Of a DNA stretch of 39,691 nt, positions 7,788 to 14,049 are shown piece by piece (the stretch's first letter is position 1; the number at the start of each line of letters is the position of its first letter). The notes beneath the pieces were generated by a model that did not search any database, had not been told where the DNA came from, and saw only the letters and a program-made list of their open reading frames with translations. Location of the stretch: assembly GCA_902805535.1 (NCBI GenBank), contig CADCTN010000122.1:1-39691 (forward strand). Direction: 5' to 3'. The translations under genes were made by a program, and so were the position numbers. The stretch is from an uncultured Blastococcus sp. GTDB lineage: Bacteria > Actinomycetota > Actinomycetes > Mycobacteriales > Geodermatophilaceae.

Positions 7788-7793
7788 TACCCT
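7788..7793 (+). promoter_or_regulatory. -10 hexamer (TACCCT) for the Fur-family gene
   Basis: TACCCT ends 6 nt before GTG 7800, predicting a leaderless mRNA in the short divergent gap shared with nhaA. Confidence 0.55.
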
Positions 7794-7799
7794 TGCCCG

Positions 7800-8255
7800 G
7801 TGGCAGACAGCCGGGACAGCACCGCTCCCCTCGCCGAGCGGCTGCGCGCCCGCGGCCTGCGGCTGACCGCTCCGCGCCAACGGGTGCTCGCGGCCGTGAG
7901 CGCGCTGGAGCACGCCACCCCGGAGGCGATCGGTGCGCGGCTGCGCGAGGAGGCCGGGCCAGACGGGACGGCCCCCGACGTGTCCACGGTCTACCGCAAC
8001 CTGGAGCTGCTCGAACGCCTGGGCCTGGTGTGGCACACCCACCTGGGCAAGGGAGCGCCGGTCTACCACGCGGCCGAGCACCCGCACCTGCACGTCGTCT
8101 GCCAGTCCTGCGGGGAGATCGCGTCGGCCGCGCCGGACCTGCTCGACAGTGCCGCGGAACGTCTGGCGGCCGAACTCGGTTTCACCGTGGACGTCGGACA
8201 CGTCGCCCTCTCGGGGACGTGCCGCGCGTGCCAGCAACGATCGGAGACCTCGTGA
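7800..8255 (+). CDS. Fur-family metal-dependent repressor
   Basis: The 151-aa product is a Fur-family regulator. A winged-helix domain comes first ([20 protein letters not shown], then [16 protein letters not shown] at about residues 62-77). The dimerisation/metal domain follows with [16 protein letters not shown], and near the end TCRAC. The two CxxC pairs should hold a structural zinc. The His-rich stretch belongs to the regulatory metal site, but I cannot tell iron, zinc, manganese or peroxide sensing apart. GTG 7800 is set by the TACCCT -10 that ends 6 nt upstream. Its stop overlaps the GTG start of ygfZ. No Zur- or Fur-like operator was recognised in the divergent gap. Confidence 0.9.
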   Translation: MADSRDSTAPLAERLRARGLRLTAPRQRVLAAVSALEHATPEAIGARLREEAGPDGTAPDVSTVYRNLELLERLGLVWHTHLGKGAPVYHAAEHPHLHVVCQSCGEIASAAPDLLDSAAERLAAELGFTVDVGHVALSGTCRACQQRSETS

Positions 8256-9355
8256 ACCCCCTGCTGTCCCGTCCCGGCGCCGTCGTCGTCGAGGGAGGCG
8301 TGATCGCCGCGCACTACGGCGACCCCCTGCGCGAGCAGCGGCTGCTGTCCGAGGGCGCGGGGCTGGTGGACCGCGGCGACCGCGACGTCCTGCAGATCCC
8401 CGGTGCCGACCGGCTGAGCTGGCTGCACACCATCACCAGCCAGCACCTGGACCGGCTGGCCGACGCCGCGGGCAGCGAGGCGCTGGTGCTCTCGCCGAAC
8501 GGCCACGTGGAGCACCACCTGGTGATCGCCGAGCTGGCGGGGACGACGTGGGCGGACGTCGAGCCCGGCACCGGTGCGGCGCTCGAGGGCTACCTGCAGA
8601 AGATGCGGTTCATGCTCCGCGTCGAGCCCGCGCTGGTGACCGACCGGTGGGCGGTGCTCTCCCTGGTCGGGCCGCGGGCCGCCGACGCGCTGGCAGCCGC
8701 GGGGCTGCCCGTCCCGGAGGTGCCCTACGCCGTCCGGCCGCTGGCCGAGGGGTTCCTCCGCCGGATGCCGCCGCTGGGCGACGGCGCCGCGACGGCGTTC
8801 GATCTCGTCGTCCCCCGTGCGGAGGTCGGGGCCACGGCCGACCGGCTGGGCCTCCCGCCGGCGGGCATCCAGGCCTACGAGGCGCTCCGGGTGGAGGCGC
8901 GCCGTCCCCGGCTGGGCGTGGACACCGACCACCGGACCATCCCCAACGAGCTGCCGTGGCTGCGCACCGCCGTCCACCTGGACAAGGGCTGCTACCGCGG
9001 CCAGGAGACGGTGGCCCGGGTGCACAACCTGGGCCGGCCGCCCCGGCGGTTGGTGCTGCTGCACCTGGACGGCGTGAGCGAGGTGCTGCCCGAGCCCGGC
9101 ACGCCGGTCCTCGCCGGCACCCGCGAGGTGGGCCGGGTCGGCAGCGTCGTCCGCCACTTCGAGCTCGGGGTGATCGCGCTGGCACTGGTCAAGCAGTCGG
9201 TCGCGATGGACGCCGCGCTGAGCGTCGCCGGCTCGACCGCCGCCATCGACCCCGACGACGCGCCGGCGGGCACCGACGACACCCTGGCGGCCGCCCGCGA
9301 ACGCGTCCGCGCGGTCCGGTCTGCGACGATGCGGCCCGAGACGACGCGTTCGTGA
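8252..9355 (+). CDS. ygfZ: Folate-binding protein YgfZ (GcvT-like, Fe-S cluster repair)
   Basis: The 367-aa product belongs to the YgfZ/GcvT-like family, folate-binding proteins that help assemble or repair certain Fe-S enzymes. The signature K-G-C-Y-R-G-Q-E lies near residues 245-252. The protein also has the usual LSWLHTITSQHL N-terminal motif and the FMLRVEPALV and YEALRVEARRPRLG segments. The start is GTG 8252, overlapping the Fur-family stop (GTGA), with GGAG 7 nt upstream. The ORF continues upstream in frame, but that part is antisense-type translation of the Fur gene. Coupling to a metal regulator is consistent with a role in iron-sulfur or redox balance. Confidence 0.93.
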   Translation: MNPLLSRPGAVVVEGGVIAAHYGDPLREQRLLSEGAGLVDRGDRDVLQIPGADRLSWLHTITSQHLDRLADAAGSEALVLSPNGHVEHHLVIAELAGTTWADVEPGTGAALEGYLQKMRFMLRVEPALVTDRWAVLSLVGPRAADALAAAGLPVPEVPYAVRPLAEGFLRRMPPLGDGAATAFDLVVPRAEVGATADRLGLPPAGIQAYEALRVEARRPRLGVDTDHRTIPNELPWLRTAVHLDKGCYRGQETVARVHNLGRPPRRLVLLHLDGVSEVLPEPGTPVLAGTREVGRVGSVVRHFELGVIALALVKQSVAMDAALSVAGSTAAIDPDDAPAGTDDTLAAARERVRAVRSATMRPETTRS

Positions 9356-9450
9356 GCATCGAGCGAGCGCCAGCGAGCGAGGCGCGGAGCGACCGCGGAG
9401 GCGACCGGGTGCAGAGCGAGCGAGGAGTGGAGCGGTTGCGGAGTCGAGTC
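9356..9450 (+). repeat. GAGCGAG-rich intergenic repeat after ygfZ
   Basis: The ygfZ stop runs straight into GAGCATCGAGCGAGCG and about 80 bp of further GAGCGAG, GCGGAG and GGAGTGGAG motifs before ATG 9456. It is low-complexity and similar to the sequence after nhaA. No hairpin terminator stands out. Confidence 0.55.
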
Positions 9451-9455
9451 GCGAC

Positions 9456-10313
9456 ATGGTGACCCAGCCCACCCCGAGCGCGGCCACCCTCCTCACGGTC
9501 GCCCCCACCGGGGCCGAGTCGGCGAAGGCCGACGTCCCGGCGCTGCCGGTGACGGTGGAGGAGGTGGTCGCGACCGCGCAGGACTGCGAGCGCGTCGGCG
9601 CCGCGGTGATCCACCTGCACGTGCGCGACGCCGATACCCGGCCGACGCTCGACCTGGGCCGGGTCCGCGAGGTCGTGGCCGCCGTGCGCGAGCACACCGA
9701 CCTCGTCGTCCAGCTGTCCACCGGCGGGGCGGTGACCGATCCGTTCGACGCGCGGCTCGCCGTCCTGGACGCGGCGCCCGACGCCGCGTCGCTGACCCTC
9801 GGCACGGTGAACTTCGGCCGCGACGTCTTCTCGAACCCGTGGGACCTGATCGTCGAGCTGCACACGCAGATGCAGCAGCGCGGCATCGTCCCCGAGTACG
9901 AGGTCTTCGACCTCGGCCAGCTGGCCACCCTCGCCCGGCTGCTCGACCGGCACGGCCCGCCGTACGGCGGTCACGTGCACGTGGACCTGGTGATGGGCGT
10001 GCCCGGCGGGATGCCGGGGACGGCGCAGGCGCTGACCGCCTGCCTGCCACTGCTGCCGGCCGGGGCGACGTTCGCCGCGACCGGCGTCGGCCGGACGTCG
10101 CTGCCGGTGATGCTGGCCGCGCTGTCGGCCGGTGGGCACCTGCGGGTGGGCATGGAGGACACGCTGACCTACGCTCCCGGCGAGCCGGTCCGCGACAACG
10201 CCCAGCTGGTCGCCCGCGCCGCCGGGCTCGCCCGGATCGCCCAGCGCCCGCCGATGAGTACCCAGGACGCCCGAGACCTGTTGGGCATCAAGCCGATGGA
10301 GGCCGTGCTGTGA
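9456..10313 (+). CDS. BKACE-family beta-keto acid cleavage enzyme (DUF849)
   Basis: The 285-aa product is a beta-keto acid cleavage enzyme (DUF849; the type member is 3-keto-5-aminohexanoate cleavage enzyme). These zinc TIM barrels condense a beta-keto acid with acetyl-CoA to give acetoacetate and a new CoA ester. The motifs seen are APTGAESAK at 16-24, VIHLHVRDAD with the zinc histidines H53 and H55, LTLGTVNFG, GGHVHVDLVMGVPGGMPGT and VGMEDTL, whose Glu is the third zinc ligand. The substrate cannot be told. There is no lysine-degradation gene nearby. GGAG lies 12 nt before the ATG inside the repeat. Its stop overlaps the GTG of the RsiG-like gene (GTGA). Confidence 0.9.
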   Translation: MVTQPTPSAATLLTVAPTGAESAKADVPALPVTVEEVVATAQDCERVGAAVIHLHVRDADTRPTLDLGRVREVVAAVREHTDLVVQLSTGGAVTDPFDARLAVLDAAPDAASLTLGTVNFGRDVFSNPWDLIVELHTQMQQRGIVPEYEVFDLGQLATLARLLDRHGPPYGGHVHVDLVMGVPGGMPGTAQALTACLPLLPAGATFAATGVGRTSLPVMLAALSAGGHLRVGMEDTLTYAPGEPVRDNAQLVARAAGLARIAQRPPMSTQDARDLLGIKPMEAVL

Positions 10314-10870
10314 GTCCGAAGCCCGCTCCCGCGGGGGGTACCGCCGTCGACGCGCTCCTCGAGCCCGCATTCCTGGAGAACGCGACGACCCAGCCCATGG
10401 CCGAGGTCCGCCGGCTGCGCCGGGAGGCGGAGCAGCAGGAGGTCAACCTCTCCTACACGCGGCGGCTCCTCCAGGGACGGCTCGACATCGTCCGGCGCGA
10501 GCTGCAGCGCCGCGCCGAGGACGACGGCCGGTCGCTGATGGACCTGCTGCCGGAGATCCTGTCCGAGAAGGGCCGCGGCCCCGCGCACGGCCTGGGGCGG
10601 CACCAGACCGTGCAGCCGCAGTCGCCGGAGGACTACGAGTCCTGGGTCAACTCCCTGACCACGGGGATGGACATCTCCGCCATCCAGACGCTCGCCGACG
10701 CCGAGCTCGAGAAGGCCGCCCGGGCGCTGGCCGAGGCCGAGAGCGACCTGTCCGAGCGACGTCGCGGCGTGCAGCAGGTGATGGACGGGCTGGCCGCCGA
10801 GCTCGGCCGCCGGTACCGCGACGGCGAGGCCGACGTGGCCGCCCTGCTCGCCGACGAGGGCCGGCACTGA
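10310..10870 (+). CDS. rsiG: RsiG-like anti-sigma factor with two c-di-GMP-binding motifs
   Basis: The 186-aa product is predicted to be mostly helical. It carries two exact matches to E(X)3S(X)2R(X)3Q(X)3D: E44-S48-R51-Q55-D59 and E144-S148-R151-Q155-D159. This is the c-di-GMP signature of RsiG, the Streptomyces anti-sigma factor that holds the sigma factor WhiG when armed with c-di-GMP. In Streptomyces RsiG the two motif copies lie on two helices of one antiparallel coiled coil. Having both copies here points to the same monomeric design, not the single-motif homodimer known from Rubrobacter. The start is GTG 10310 in a GTGA overlap. No whiG/fliA-type sigma gene is visible in the window, so the partner must be elsewhere. 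Confidence 0.85.
   Translation: MSPKPAPAGGTAVDALLEPAFLENATTQPMAEVRRLRREAEQQEVNLSYTRRLLQGRLDIVRRELQRRAEDDGRSLMDLLPEILSEKGRGPAHGLGRHQTVQPQSPEDYESWVNSLTTGMDISAIQTLADAELEKAARALAEAESDLSERRRGVQQVMDGLAAELGRRYRDGEADVAALLADEGRH
10856..10860 (+). promoter_or_regulatory. Shine-Dalgarno GAGGG for the CTG start of asparaginase
   Basis: GAGGG lies 6 nt before CTG 10867. It supports CTG as the start in a frame with no ATG, GTG or TTG before the conserved N-terminal motif. Confidence 0.5.
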
Positions 10871-11841
10871 ACACCGCGGAGTGGCCCGACAACCCCGTCC
10901 TCGTCGAGGTCTGGCGGTCGGGCTTCCTGGAGTCGGTGCACCGGGGGTCCCTCGTCGTCCTGGATGCCGAGGGGGCGGTGACCTTCGCCGCGGGGGCCGT
11001 CGACCGGCCGATCCTCCCTCGCTCGTCGAACAAGCCGGTGCAGGCCACGGCGCTGCTGGCCGCCGGCTGGTCGCCCCGGTCGGCGCAGGAGCTGGCCATC
11101 GGCGCCGGGTCGCACAACGGCGAGGACGGGCACCGGGGCGTGGCCGCCGCGATGCTGGCCGCCGCCGGGCTGGGGCCCGACGATCTCGGCTGCCCTCCGG
11201 CGCTGCCGCAGCACGAGGCGACCAAGGCGGACTGGATCGCGACCGGGCGTGCCCCGGAACGGCTGGCCATGAACTGCTCGGGCAAGCACGCGGCGATGCT
11301 CTCGGCGTGCGTGGCGGCCAGGTGGCCCACCGTCGGCTACCTCGAGCGCGAGCACCCGCTGCAGCAGGCCATCGAGGCGCGGCTGGCAGAGGCGGCCGGT
11401 GAACCGGTGACCGCGGTGGTCGTGGACGGGTGTGGCGCGCCGCAGCACGCCCTGTCGGTGACGGGCCTGGCCCGGGGCGTGCTCGCGCTGGTGCAGGCGG
11501 GCGAGGGGACCGGTGAGCGAGCGGTCGCCGATGCCATGCGTGCCGAGCCGTGGTTCGTGGCCGGCACCGGCCGCGAGGACACCGACCTCATGCGGGTCGT
11601 GCCCGGTCTGCTGGTCAAGGGCGGCGCGGACGGCGTGCACGTGGCGGCGCTGCCCGGGCGCGGAGCGGTCGCCCTGAAGCTGGACGACGGCGGGGACCGG
11701 GGGCGGACCCCGGCGCTGTCGGCCGGCCTGCGCCGGCTCGGGCTGGCCGACCAGGAGCTCGACCGGTGGTTGCGGACGCCCGTCTCCGGCGGCGACGGCG
11801 TGGTCGGAGAGGTCCGTCCGGGCGCCGGGCTGCGGGACTGA
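10867..11841 (+). CDS. Asparaginase II family amidohydrolase
   Basis: The 324-aa product belongs to the asparaginase II family (PF06089), which is unrelated to the bacterial type I/II L-asparaginases and hydrolyses asparagine to aspartate and ammonia. The motifs seen are LVEVWRSGFLESVHRGSLVV at the start, RSSNKPVQA, GSHNGEDGH, MNCSGKHAAML, VVDGCGAPQHALS, GREDTDLMR and LLVKGGADGVH. The N-terminal motif begins about 12 codons after CTG 10867, and no ATG, GTG or TTG precedes it in frame. The CTG overlaps the RsiG stop in CTGA and has GAGGG 6 nt upstream. GTG 10936 would delete the conserved VRSGFxES region. It is the last gene of the furB-like/ygfZ/BKACE/rsiG string. Confidence 0.88.
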   Translation: MNTAEWPDNPVLVEVWRSGFLESVHRGSLVVLDAEGAVTFAAGAVDRPILPRSSNKPVQATALLAAGWSPRSAQELAIGAGSHNGEDGHRGVAAAMLAAAGLGPDDLGCPPALPQHEATKADWIATGRAPERLAMNCSGKHAAMLSACVAARWPTVGYLEREHPLQQAIEARLAEAAGEPVTAVVVDGCGAPQHALSVTGLARGVLALVQAGEGTGERAVADAMRAEPWFVAGTGREDTDLMRVVPGLLVKGGADGVHVAALPGRGAVALKLDDGGDRGRTPALSAGLRRLGLADQELDRWLRTPVSGGDGVVGEVRPGAGLRD

Positions 11842-11876
11842 CCTGCTCCTTCCCCTGTGAGGGGCCTCACGTCCGT

Positions 11877-11921
11877 CTGCTAGCAGCAGCGCTTGCAACT
11901 GCTAGCACCCCCGCCTAGGGT
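11877..11921 (+). promoter_or_regulatory. Promoter with paired CTGCTAGCAG operators (XRE regulator)
   Basis: A -35 TTGCAA (11893-11898), a 17-bp spacer and a -10 TAGGGT (11916-11921) end 7 nt before GTG 11929. A perfect palindrome CTGCTAGCAG lies at 11877-11886, upstream of the -35. A 9/10 copy, CTGCTAGCAC, lies at 11899-11908 inside the spacer, 22 bp downstream. This layout fits negative autoregulation by the encoded XRE protein. Confidence 0.65.
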
Positions 11922-11928
11922 CGAAGCC

Positions 11929-12480
11929 GTGCAGACGCCCGGTGAGTTCGTCCGCGAGCAGGTGACCACGGTCCGCTCGACGGTGGACCGCGTCGCCGGC
12001 AGCGTGGCGGAGTCGGTCGCGGGATCGGTGGGCGAGAAGCCCAGCGTCGCAGCCGTCAGCTCGCAGGTGGGCGACTTCATCCGCGAGCAGCGCAGTGCCG
12101 CCCGGGTGTCGCTGCGCGAGCTGGCCCGCGCCGCGGGGGTCAGCAACCCGTACCTGTCCCAGGTGGAGCGGGGTCTCCGCAAGCCGTCAGCGGAGATTCT
12201 CGCGTCGATCGCCCGGGGCCTGAAGATCTCGGCCGAGACGCTCTACGAGCAGGCCGGGATCCTCGACCGGCGGTCCGGCAATCCGGACACCGTGGCGGCG
12301 ATCCGGTCCGACGAGGGCCTGTCCGAGCGGCACAAGGCAGTCCTGCTCGAGCTGTACGAGACGTACGTGCGCGAGCACCGCTCCGCGACAGAGACCTCTG
12401 CCCGAGCCGCAGCCGCTGCCCGGCCCGCGGCCGCTTCCCAGCCCGCAGTCCAGCCCCGAAACTCGAAGGAGTCGGCATGA
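11929..12480 (+). CDS. XRE-family transcriptional regulator (Rv0474-like)
   Basis: The 183-aa product has a central helix-turn-helix of the XRE/Cro type (about residues 55-107): RVSLRELARAAGVSNPYLSQ, VERGLRKPSAEIL, ASIARGLKISAETLYEQAGI. An N-terminal helical region and an Ala/Pro-rich tail flank it. Gene order matches mycobacterial Rv0474-hbhA-Rv0476, so it probably regulates the HbhA-like gene and itself. GTG 11929 is chosen because a TTGCAA/TAGGGT promoter ends 7 nt upstream, implying leaderless translation. Its stop overlaps the ATG of the next gene (ATGA). The operators at 11877-11908 are described separately. Confidence 0.88.
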   Translation: MQTPGEFVREQVTTVRSTVDRVAGSVAESVAGSVGEKPSVAAVSSQVGDFIREQRSAARVSLRELARAAGVSNPYLSQVERGLRKPSAEILASIARGLKISAETLYEQAGILDRRSGNPDTVAAIRSDEGLSERHKAVLLELYETYVREHRSATETSARAAAAARPAAASQPAVQPRNSKESA

Positions 12481-13283
12481 CCCCCACCCAGACCGTGAAG
12501 CAGTACGGCGAGTTCGCCGTGACCGCAGCCAAGCCCGCCGTCCTGGCCGCCATCGGCGCCGGTGACCTGGCCGTCGAGCGCGCCCGCACCGTGCTCGACC
12601 AGTTCCGCTCCAAGGCCACGTCCTCGGTGCTGGCACTGCCGGGCGAGGCCCAGGTCCAGGCCGATCTGGCCGTCAAGGAGGCCCGCACCCGGGCCACCGA
12701 GGCCGCCGGCACCGCCCGCACCACCGCGCAGCAGCTCGCCGTCGCCACCCGCCCGGAGGCGCTGCGCAGCACCGTCGCCGGCCTGGTGGAGACCGCCCGC
12801 ACCCAGGCGCTCGCCACCGTCGAGACCCTGGCCGAGCGCGGCGCCGAGGTCGTCGAGGAGCTGCGTCAGCAGCCCGGCCTCCGTCGCGTCGTCCGCCGGG
12901 CCGAGCGCGCCGTCGACACCGTCGAGGACACGCTCGAGGACATCCTCGAGGACACTGCCGAGGCGGTCGTCGAGGCCTCCAACGAGGTGACCTCGGTCGC
13001 GCAGAAGACGGCGGCCAAGGCCACCAAGGTCGCGGCCAAGGCCGAGGACAAGGTCGAGGACGCCGCCCAGAGCACCAAGGCGACCGCGGAGAAGGCGGTC
13101 GAGGCCCCGAAGTCCGGCGGCAAGCCGGTCACCGCGGAGTCCACGACCGTTCCGGCCGCCCCGGCCAAGAAGAGCACCCCCGCCGCCCGGAAGGCCCAGG
13201 CGAAGTCCACCTCCGCGCGCGTGACCCGCGCCCGCACCGCCAAGCCGGCCGACCCGACCGCGGTGCCCGCCAAGAAGAGCTGA
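12477..13283 (+). CDS. HbhA-like heparin-binding hemagglutinin homologue
   Basis: The 268-aa product resembles mycobacterial HbhA. It has an N-terminal hydrophobic helix (KPAVLAAIGAGDLAVERA), a long coiled-coil middle rich in Ala, Glu, Arg and Thr, and a lysine/alanine/proline-rich tail with repeated KxAxKA-type motifs (KTAAKATKVAAKAEDKVEDA, APAKKSTPAARKAQAKS) ending PAKKS. In mycobacteria the Lys-rich tail binds heparan sulfate. In an organism with no known host, a role in cell-cell adhesion or in binding the envelope or lipid bodies is more likely; this is inference. ATG 12477 overlaps the upstream stop, with GGAG 5 nt before it. Two strong hairpins follow the stop. Confidence 0.82.
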   Translation: MTPTQTVKQYGEFAVTAAKPAVLAAIGAGDLAVERARTVLDQFRSKATSSVLALPGEAQVQADLAVKEARTRATEAAGTARTTAQQLAVATRPEALRSTVAGLVETARTQALATVETLAERGAEVVEELRQQPGLRRVVRRAERAVDTVEDTLEDILEDTAEAVVEASNEVTSVAQKTAAKATKVAAKAEDKVEDAAQSTKATAEKAVEAPKSGGKPVTAESTTVPAAPAKKSTPAARKAQAKSTSARVTRARTAKPADPTAVPAKKS

Positions 13284-13290
13284 CGTCCAC

Positions 13291-13309
13291 GGCCGGCGTG
13301 CTGCCGGCC
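13291..13309 (+). terminator. Hairpin after the HbhA-like gene
   Basis: A perfect 7-bp stem, GGCCGGC/GCCGGCC, with a GTGCT loop begins 8 nt after the stop. There is no U-tract, as is common in actinobacterial terminators. Confidence 0.55.
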
Positions 13310-13330
13310 GACGTCGGACCACCGACCAGA

Positions 13331-13359
13331 GCCCCGGAGCTGCGACAGCGCTCCGGGGC
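13331..13359 (+). terminator. Second, stronger hairpin after the HbhA-like gene
   Basis: A perfect 10-bp stem, GCCCCGGAGC/GCTCCGGGGC, with a 9-nt loop. It lies between the HbhA-like gene and the DUF2516 promoter and probably ends the upstream transcript. Confidence 0.65.
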
Positions 13360-13406
13360 ACTGTCGCGTTCGGGCACTGTCGCGTTCGGGTCCTGTCGCC
13401 CTCCGG
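13359..13406. repeat. 16-bp tandem repeat upstream of the DUF2516 gene
   Basis: CACTGTCGCGTTCGGG occurs twice in tandem (13359-13374 and 13375-13390), followed by a degenerate third unit (13391-13406). The array sits between a terminator hairpin and the -10 at 13423. Confidence 0.85.
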
Positions 13407-13422
13407 CCCGGGATCCTGCGGG

Positions 13423-13428
13423 TAGCCT
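13423..13428 (+). promoter_or_regulatory. -10 hexamer (TAGCCT) for the DUF2516 gene
   Basis: TAGCCT ends 6 nt before ATG 13435. The 16-bp tandem repeat occupies the -35 region, about 17-60 bp upstream. Confidence 0.55.
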
Positions 13429-13434
13429 GGGTCC

Positions 13435-13722
13435 ATGGCGACGTTCGACGGGCTGCTCCTGCTCGTGCTCTACGTGGGGGCGCAGGGCCTCACCCTGTGG
13501 GCCTTCGCCGACGCGCTGATCCGCCCCGCAGCCGGCTTCGTGGCCACCGGGAAACTCACCAAGCCGGCGTGGGCCGGGATCACCGCGCTCGCCACGTTGC
13601 TCATCTTCTGGCAGCAGAACCCGATGACCCTCTTCGGGCTGCCCGCCGTCATCGCCGCGATCGTCTACCTGGTCGACGTGCGTCCCGCGGTCCGCGGACT
13701 TCCGCGCGGCAACAGCTGGTGA
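13435..13722 (+). CDS. DUF2516 family membrane protein (Rv0476-like)
   Basis: The 95-aa product is a small integral membrane protein with about three hydrophobic segments: LLLLVLYVGAQGLTLWAFAD, then WAGITALATLLIFW and LPAVIAAIVYLVDV. It matches the DUF2516 family in length and in the position of Arg/Pro (ADALIRPA, DVRPAVRG). It sits directly after the HbhA-like gene as in mycobacteria, but here with its own -10 (TAGCCT, 13423-13428) 6 nt before the ATG and two hairpins in between. It is therefore probably transcribed on its own as a leaderless mRNA. Function is unknown. Confidence 0.88.
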   Translation: MATFDGLLLLVLYVGAQGLTLWAFADALIRPAAGFVATGKLTKPAWAGITALATLLIFWQQNPMTLFGLPAVIAAIVYLVDVRPAVRGLPRGNSW

Positions 13723-13750
13723 CCGGGAGCTGCTGAAGCGGTCCGGCGGA

Positions 13751-13945
13751 TCAGTCCGCCGGAACGAGGACCCACAGCACGATGTAGGCGATGAACTGCG
13801 GCCCCGGCAGGACGCAGGACACGACGAAGGCCAGGCGCAGTCCGTTGCGGGACAGTCCGTAGCGACGGGCGATGCCGGCGCAGACGCCGCCGATCATCTT
13901 GTTCCGGGAGTCCCGGCGCAGTGGCAGGTTCGCGGGCGCTGTCAT
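13751..13945 (-). CDS. PspC-domain membrane protein
   Basis: The 64-aa product is a single PspC domain: LRRDSRNKMIGGVCAGIARR, then YGLSRNGLRLAFVVSCVLPG and a hydrophobic C-terminal segment FIAYIVLWVLVPAD. Such proteins sit in the inner membrane and, where studied, belong to envelope-stress responses; this stand-alone domain has no assigned partner here. The start is ATG 13945-13943, with a TAGGGT hexamer (13959-13954, minus strand) ending 8 nt upstream. A longer in-frame ATG (13966) lies before that hexamer and is less likely. It converges with the DUF2516 gene. Confidence 0.87.
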   Translation of the reverse strand: MTAPANLPLRRDSRNKMIGGVCAGIARRYGLSRNGLRLAFVVSCVLPGPQFIAYIVLWVLVPAD

Positions 13946-14049
13946 GCCGGTGGACCCTACGACCATGCGGCTTCGTGCGGTGCGGGTGGTGACGGGATCG
14001 CGCACTCCGGGCCGAGCGCGTCCATGGGCGCTGGCCTGTGAGGCGGTGC

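Noticed and set aside
6217-7866. 549-codon plus-strand ORF antisense to nhaA
   Set aside because: Its Gly/Gln/Asp/Arg-rich translation has no domain and mirrors nhaA, whose motifs are clear on the minus strand.
8063-9928. 621-codon minus-strand ORF antisense to ygfZ and BKACE
   Set aside because: It is low-complexity Arg/Gly/Val-rich translation with no motif. The plus-strand genes have complete family signatures.
11855-11870. GTGAGG-GG-CCTCAC as an intrinsic terminator after asparaginase
   Set aside because: The loop would be 2 nt and no U-tract follows, so it was not called.
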